A stretch of 10,437 bases of DNA. It comes from JASFRI01 sp050115015. GTDB taxonomy: Bacteria > Acidobacteriota > Polarisedimenticolia > CBDVAL01. Location of the stretch: NCBI GenBank assembly GCA_050115015.1, contig JASFRI010000129.1:1-10437 (forward strand). The letters are read 5' to 3'. Below, in pieces: positions 7,201-10,437 of this stretch; the first letter of the stretch is position 1; every line of letters begins with the position of its first letter. The notes under the pieces were generated by a model. It worked only from the letters and a program-made list of their open reading frames with translations, searched no databases and was not told where the DNA came from. The position numbers and the translations under genes were made by a program.

Positions 7201-7209
7201 TGCTATACT
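7201..7209 (+). promoter_or_regulatory. Extended -10 promoter of the glycosyltransferase unit
   Basis: TGCTATACT (7201-7209) fits the extended -10 pattern TGnTATAAT, with TATACT at 7204-7209. No good -35 box sits 16-18 bp upstream in this G/C-only stretch, which extended -10 promoters can tolerate. The expected transcription start is near 7216, about 26 nt before the upstream ORF. Confidence 0.5.
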
Positions 7210-7241
7210 CCCGCGAACGTCCATCCGAGCCCGGAGGTCCC

Positions 7242-7310
7242 GTGTCGAGCCAGGATCCGTCGAGGGGACGGGCGCGGTCCGGCCGCGCCCGTCCCGGCAG
7301 CAGTCGATGA
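7242..7310 (+). CDS. 22-codon upstream ORF overlapping the glycosyltransferase start
   Basis: GTG at 7242 follows GGAGGT (7233-7238), the best ribosome binding site in the leader, although the 3-nt spacing is short. The frame encodes an Arg/Ser/Gly-rich 22-residue peptide and ends at TGA 7308-7310, which overlaps the glycosyltransferase ATG as ATGA. The main ORF has no Shine-Dalgarno of its own, so it may depend on ribosomes finishing this small ORF. Most of the peptide is encoded by a perfect hairpin. The alternative is that a frameshift or sequencing error splits the true N-terminus of the membrane protein, since a basic cytoplasmic extension would also look natural there. Confidence 0.45.
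   Translation: MSSQDPSRGRARSGRARPGSSR
7265..7295 (+). promoter_or_regulatory. Perfect 13-bp leader hairpin before the glycosyltransferase
   Basis: GGGACGGGCGCGG (7265-7277) and CCGCGCCCGTCCC (7283-7295) are exact reverse complements with a 5-nt loop (TCCGG). The stem has 12 G-C pairs and one A-T pair, so it should be very stable in RNA. It ends 11 nt before the ATG at 7307 and lies wholly inside the upstream ORF, so a translating ribosome would open it. No T-run follows, which argues against a standard intrinsic terminator. Confidence 0.7.
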
Positions 7311-9001
7311 GCGGCCTCACGTGGCGCCGATCCGCCCGGGCCGACGCCTGGCTCTCCGCCGGACTGCTGCTGCTGGCCTGCGTCTCCTACGCCTGGGTGC
7401 TTCGCCTGCCGCTGACCGCCATCGACACGATCCCGACCATCGCGGCGGCGGAGGTCGACTCCATCGCGGAGGTGCCGGGGCTGTTCGTGCGGGAGCTTCG
7501 CGCGGGCGTCGGCGGCGACTTCGCCTACTACCGGCCGATCACCCTGATCACGTACAGCCTGGACCTGCTCCTCCACGGGTGGGAGCCCCTCGGCTATCAC
7601 GTGACGGACCTGATCCTGCATGCCCTGGCGACGCTCTCGGTGTACTGGATGGCGCGCCTGGCCTTCGGGTGCGCGCCGGGGCCCTCGCTGCTCGTGTCCC
7701 TGGTCTTCGTCCTTCACTCCGCGGCGGTGGAGGTCGTACCGGCGGTGGCGCGACGTCAGGAGCCGCTGCTCGTGACGGGCCTGTGTCTGGCCCTCATCGG
7801 CGCGGCGCGCCTTCCCGCCCGGGGCGGATGGTGGATCCTGGTGGGCGGCACCGCGCTTGCCATGGGCTCCGTGGAGCGCGGCGTGATCGTGGCGCCCGTC
7901 GTGCTCGTCTTCCTGCTGCTGCGTCCCGGCGTCCCCGGGGGGGTTCGCGGCCGGCTCCGTCAAGCCCTGCTGCGGTCGCTCCCGTGCTTCGCGGTGGTGC
8001 TGGGCTTCATGGCGTTCCGGAACCTGCTCTACGGCACCGACGAGATCCTGTTCCATCCGATCAACCTGCTGCTGACGCCGTACGAGCTGCTGCGGGTCCT
8101 GGTCTATCCCCAGCAGATCATCGAGCTCCGCGTGCCGCGCACCATCCCCGGCCTCGTGGGAGGAGGACTGCTGGCCGCCGGCACCGCGGCCGCCGGCCTG
8201 TGGGTCCTCCTGCGCACGAGGCTCCGCTGGCTGATCGCCTTCGTCTTCCTGACGGTGATGGGATACGGGGTCCTGCTCGGGATCGCCGGCCAGCGGCACT
8301 CCTGGTACACGTACTCCGTGGTGCCGGTGTTCGGCCTTCTGCTGGTCCTGCTGGGGCTCGAGGCCTGGGGCGACCTGCGCCGGGGGAAGGGCCGTGCCGG
8401 CGCCGCCGTGCAGCTGGCTCTGTGCGGCGCGGTGCTCCTGCCGATCCTGATCAGCTCTCCGGTTTTCCGGGATTACCCCGGCTGGCGTGTCGCCGGGGAG
8501 CTGGGGGAGCGCTTCACCGCCGAGCTGCAGCGCGTGGACCGGGAGGTCCCGCCGGGCGTGGCTCTCGTGATCGTCAACCTACCGGCTCACTACATGGAGT
8601 CGGACCACGACTACCTGGTGACGCGCTCCGCGGCGATCCTCTGGCCCCGCTCCGTCGAGGTCTGGAGCGAGCTCCACGGGATCTCGCGGCCGGTCGTCCT
8701 CCTGGGCGCCGCGGAGCTGGTCGGTTCCCTCGACGTGCCGGAGGTCCGTTTCCCCGCCCGCGGTCGGGTGGAGATCTACTTCCCGGCGGGGGGGGCGCCC
8801 AACTACGTGGACCCGGAGAACACCTTCGAGAAGTCCCACTCCCTCTTCCCCCGGGCGCAGGGGAGGGAGTTCGTGTGGCCCCCCGTCGATGTACTCGGAA
8901 AGCCGTTCCGCCTGTTCGTCTTCGACGGCACCCGCCTGCAGCCTCGAGAGGCGCCCGAGGCGCTCCCGGACGGGTCCGAGCAGCTCCGAGACGAAACCTA
9001 G
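7307..9001 (+). CDS. Polytopic PMT/TMTC-like membrane glycosyltransferase
   Basis: The 564-aa protein resembles GT-C-type transferases that use polyprenyl-phosphate sugars on the outer face of the cytoplasmic membrane. TM1 is about residues 15-32, followed by an acidic loop (D40, E49, D51) where this fold has its catalytic acid. The segment 'FAYYRPITLITYSLDLLL' and then 'GYHVTDLILHALATLSVY' is the family signature shared with TMTC proteins and their bacterial TPR-bearing relatives. About 9-11 hydrophobic helices run to near residue 380. The C-terminal part, about 385-564, is soluble and has no TPR repeats; it includes 'VALVIVNLPAHY' and 'RLFVFDGTRLQPRE'. The ATG at 7307 has no Shine-Dalgarno but overlaps the stop of a small upstream ORF. 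Its end overlaps the convergent gene by four bases. Acceptor and sugar are unknown. Confidence 0.75.
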   Translation: MSGLTWRRSARADAWLSAGLLLLACVSYAWVLRLPLTAIDTIPTIAAAEVDSIAEVPGLFVRELRAGVGGDFAYYRPITLITYSLDLLLHGWEPLGYHVTDLILHALATLSVYWMARLAFGCAPGPSLLVSLVFVLHSAAVEVVPAVARRQEPLLVTGLCLALIGAARLPARGGWWILVGGTALAMGSVERGVIVAPVVLVFLLLRPGVPGGVRGRLRQALLRSLPCFAVVLGFMAFRNLLYGTDEILFHPINLLLTPYELLRVLVYPQQIIELRVPRTIPGLVGGGLLAAGTAAAGLWVLLRTRLRWLIAFVFLTVMGYGVLLGIAGQRHSWYTYSVVPVFGLLLVLLGLEAWGDLRRGKGRAGAAVQLALCGAVLLPILISSPVFRDYPGWRVAGELGERFTAELQRVDREVPPGVALVIVNLPAHYMESDHDYLVTRSAAILWPRSVEVWSELHGISRPVVLLGAAELVGSLDVPEVRFPARGRVEIYFPAGGAPNYVDPENTFEKSHSLFPRAQGREFVWPPVDVLGKPFRLFVFDGTRLQPREAPEALPDGSEQLRDET

Positions 9002-10437
9002 TCGTCCCCCAGGTAGCCCAGCGAGCGCAGCATTCTGCGGGCCTCGTCATCCGTTTCCATCTCCGGGGCGCGGGCCAGCGCCTCCGACACCGTCACGTCC
9101 CAGCGGTCCGCCGGCGTCGCGCCGAGCACCTGCTCCATCCGGAGCTCCCAGTCGGCCGTCTCCCGCGGCATCGCCGGACAGAGGTTCTCGGACTCGCCGG
9201 AGGCCTCCAGATCGAACAGTTGCTGCGGGTCTCTCGACGACCAGACGAACTTCCAGCGATTGCCACGCAGGGCCACCATGCGGCGGTCCATGAAGGACGC
9301 GTCGAACTCCGGCGCGCGCTCCGCCAGCTGGCGCAGCATGTCCAGGGGCCGGGAGTACGCCGCCACACCGGCACCGTCGCTCCGGCGGGTCAGGGGTGCG
9401 CCGACCATGCGGTCGCCCAGCGGCGGACCCTCGAGATCCGGGCTGTCGTCCGCGAGCGCCAGGGTGGTCGTGTAGAGGTCCTGCAGCCAGACGGTGTCCG
9501 TCCGGGTCGCCGGCCCCCCGGCGCCGCCGGGGTAGCGGATCACCAGCGGGATGCGCAGCATCTCCTCGCGGAGGTCGAACCCGGAGCCGAGCAGCCGGTC
9601 CTCGCCGAGGGCCGCGCCGTGGTCCGCGGTGACCGCGATGAACGCGTCGTTGAAGCGTCCGGTCTCCTCGAGGGTGTCCAGCAGGCTCCCCAGATACTCG
9701 TCGAGATAGGCCACCTCCCCCTCGTTGAGCTGGCGAAGGACCTTCATCCGGCGCTCGTCCATCTCCGCTTCCCCGGTGATGATGGCCACCCAGTCCTGGG
9801 AGATCTTGTACGGGTTGATGTCCGGTGGCGGTGCGGGATCCAGCTCGCTGTACGGCCACGGTGGATCGTACGGCGGGTGGGCGTCGATCAGGTTCACGAA
9901 GACGAACAGGGGCTGATCCGGCGGCGTGCCCCGCAGGAACCGGCGGCTGAGCATGCTGGCGATTCGTGCCCCCTTGTCGAACCTGGGGTCCTCCGTGCGC
10001 ATCCAGTGGTGGGCCTCCAGCCGGCCGGTGATGTGGAAGTAGAGGGGTAGCGGCACCTCCCGGAGGCGCCAGATCTCGACGTAGGCATCGAACCCCTGGT
10101 CGAACCCGCGCTCCGGCGTCAGCCAGGGGTTCGCGACGAGTCCGATGGTCCGGTAGCCGCGGTCCTGGAACGCCTCCGCCAGCGTCGTGAACTGATCGGC
10201 CAGGTGCTTCGACTCGTCCACCGCGCCGTGGTCCAGGGGGGTGAGCCCGGTGAACAGGGAGGCATGGGTCGGCAGCGTCCAGGGAGCCGGGGCGACGGCG
10301 TCCTGGAACACGATGCCGGAGCGGGACAGCCGCTGCAGGTTCGGGGCCCAGTCGGGGACCTGGTCGTCCTCGTAGAACACGTCGGCGCGCACCGCGTCAT
10401 AAAGCACGATCAGGACATCCGGACGGGACGGTTCCGC
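8998..10437 (-). CDS. Sulfatase-like / alkaline-phosphatase-superfamily hydrolase (5' end missing)
   Basis: The frame stays open to the right edge (479 codons visible), so the N-terminus lies outside; the GTG at 10407 falls inside the first strand of the fold ('DVLIVLYDAVRAD') and is not the start. Metal ligands are visible at 'YDAVRAD' and 'TADHGAALGED', and 'EEMLRIPLVIRYPG' is typical of the family. The nucleophile motif reads 'APWTLPTHASLFTG', with Thr (codon 10278-10276) where sulfatases need Cys or Ser for formylglycine in CxPSR. The enzyme therefore cannot be a formylglycine sulfatase and is better called a phospho-transferase, phosphodiesterase or related enzyme with a Thr nucleophile. 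The tail 'ARRMLRSLGYLGDD' is common in sulfatase-like proteins of Acidobacteriota-like genomes. It is convergent with the glycosyltransferase gene and may modify the same glycan. Confidence 0.82.
   Translation of the reverse strand, partial: AEPSRPDVLIVLYDAVRADVFYEDDQVPDWAPNLQRLSRSGIVFQDAVAPAPWTLPTHASLFTGLTPLDHGAVDESKHLADQFTTLAEAFQDRGYRTIGLVANPWLTPERGFDQGFDAYVEIWRLREVPLPLYFHITGRLEAHHWMRTEDPRFDKGARIASMLSRRFLRGTPPDQPLFVFVNLIDAHPPYDPPWPYSELDPAPPPDINPYKISQDWVAIITGEAEMDERRMKVLRQLNEGEVAYLDEYLGSLLDTLEETGRFNDAFIAVTADHGAALGEDRLLGSGFDLREEMLRIPLVIRYPGGAGGPATRTDTVWLQDLYTTTLALADDSPDLEGPPLGDRMVGAPLTRRSDGAGVAAYSRPLDMLRQLAERAPEFDASFMDRRMVALRGNRWKFVWSSRDPQQLFDLEASGESENLCPAMPRETADWELRMEQVLGATPADRWDVTVSEALARAPEMETDDEARRMLRSLGYLGDD

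Noticed and set aside
5676..7241. Long open frame running over the peptidase gene on the plus strand
   Set aside because: Gly/Arg/Pro-rich shadow of the peptidase gene, a product of GC-rich codon positions. Only its last 22 codons (7242-7310), which have their own start signal, are kept.
5710..7320. 536-codon minus-strand frame opposite the peptidase
   Set aside because: Low-complexity antisense reading without any domain; the plus strand encodes a complete M28 active site.
7311..10050. Very long plus-strand frame across the glycosyltransferase and into the sulfatase-like gene
   Set aside because: Pro/Arg/Gly-rich in the first part and antisense to the sulfatase-like protein in the second part; no recognisable domain.

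Overview
The window is high-GC bacterial DNA with long, dense, mostly single-gene transcription units. Thrombospondin type 3 repeats joined to a C-terminal beta-domain, a PGCP-type M28 peptidase, a TMTC-like membrane glycosyltransferase and a sulfatase-like protein ending in a 'LRSLGYL' tail are a combination I associate with Acidobacteriota, Eisenbacteria-like or similar soil and sediment lineages. That assignment is an impression and not proven. No rRNA, tRNA, CRISPR array, transposase or integrase is visible.

Left part (1-2049): the 3' end of a large secreted Ca2+-binding TSP3-repeat protein, then a roughly 680-bp gap. The gap holds a possible small convergent gene or gene remnant on the minus strand (about 1473-1793) and a promoter-like stretch before the next gene.

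Middle (2050-5707): a Wzx/MOP-type polysaccharide flippase and an asparagine-synthetase-like amidotransferase whose glutaminase half has lost its Cys2. Both types are typical of surface-polysaccharide loci. The 286-bp gap between them carries, on the minus strand, a short but recognisable fragment of the C-terminal domain of catalase-peroxidase (KatG), followed by a sigma70-like promoter and a leader hairpin next to the ribosome binding site.

Right part (5773-10437): a secreted M28 metallopeptidase with an inserted PA domain and a complete zinc site; a polytopic glycosyltransferase of the PMT/TMTC type; and, convergent to it and overlapping by the four bases CTAG, a sulfatase/alkaline-phosphatase-superfamily protein with Thr at the nucleophile position, cut by the right edge. 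The glycosyltransferase has an unusual leader: an extended -10 box, a 22-codon upstream ORF with its own Shine-Dalgarno sequence, a perfect 13-bp GC hairpin inside that ORF, and an ATGA stop/start overlap.

Read together, the flippase, amidotransferase, glycosyltransferase and phosphatase-superfamily enzyme suggest synthesis and decoration of a surface glycan, with secreted proteins alongside. The genes mostly have separate promoters, so joint function is inference. I found no clear new defence or mobile system. The most interesting signals are the glycosyltransferase leader, the katG remnant and the catalytic-residue substitutions.
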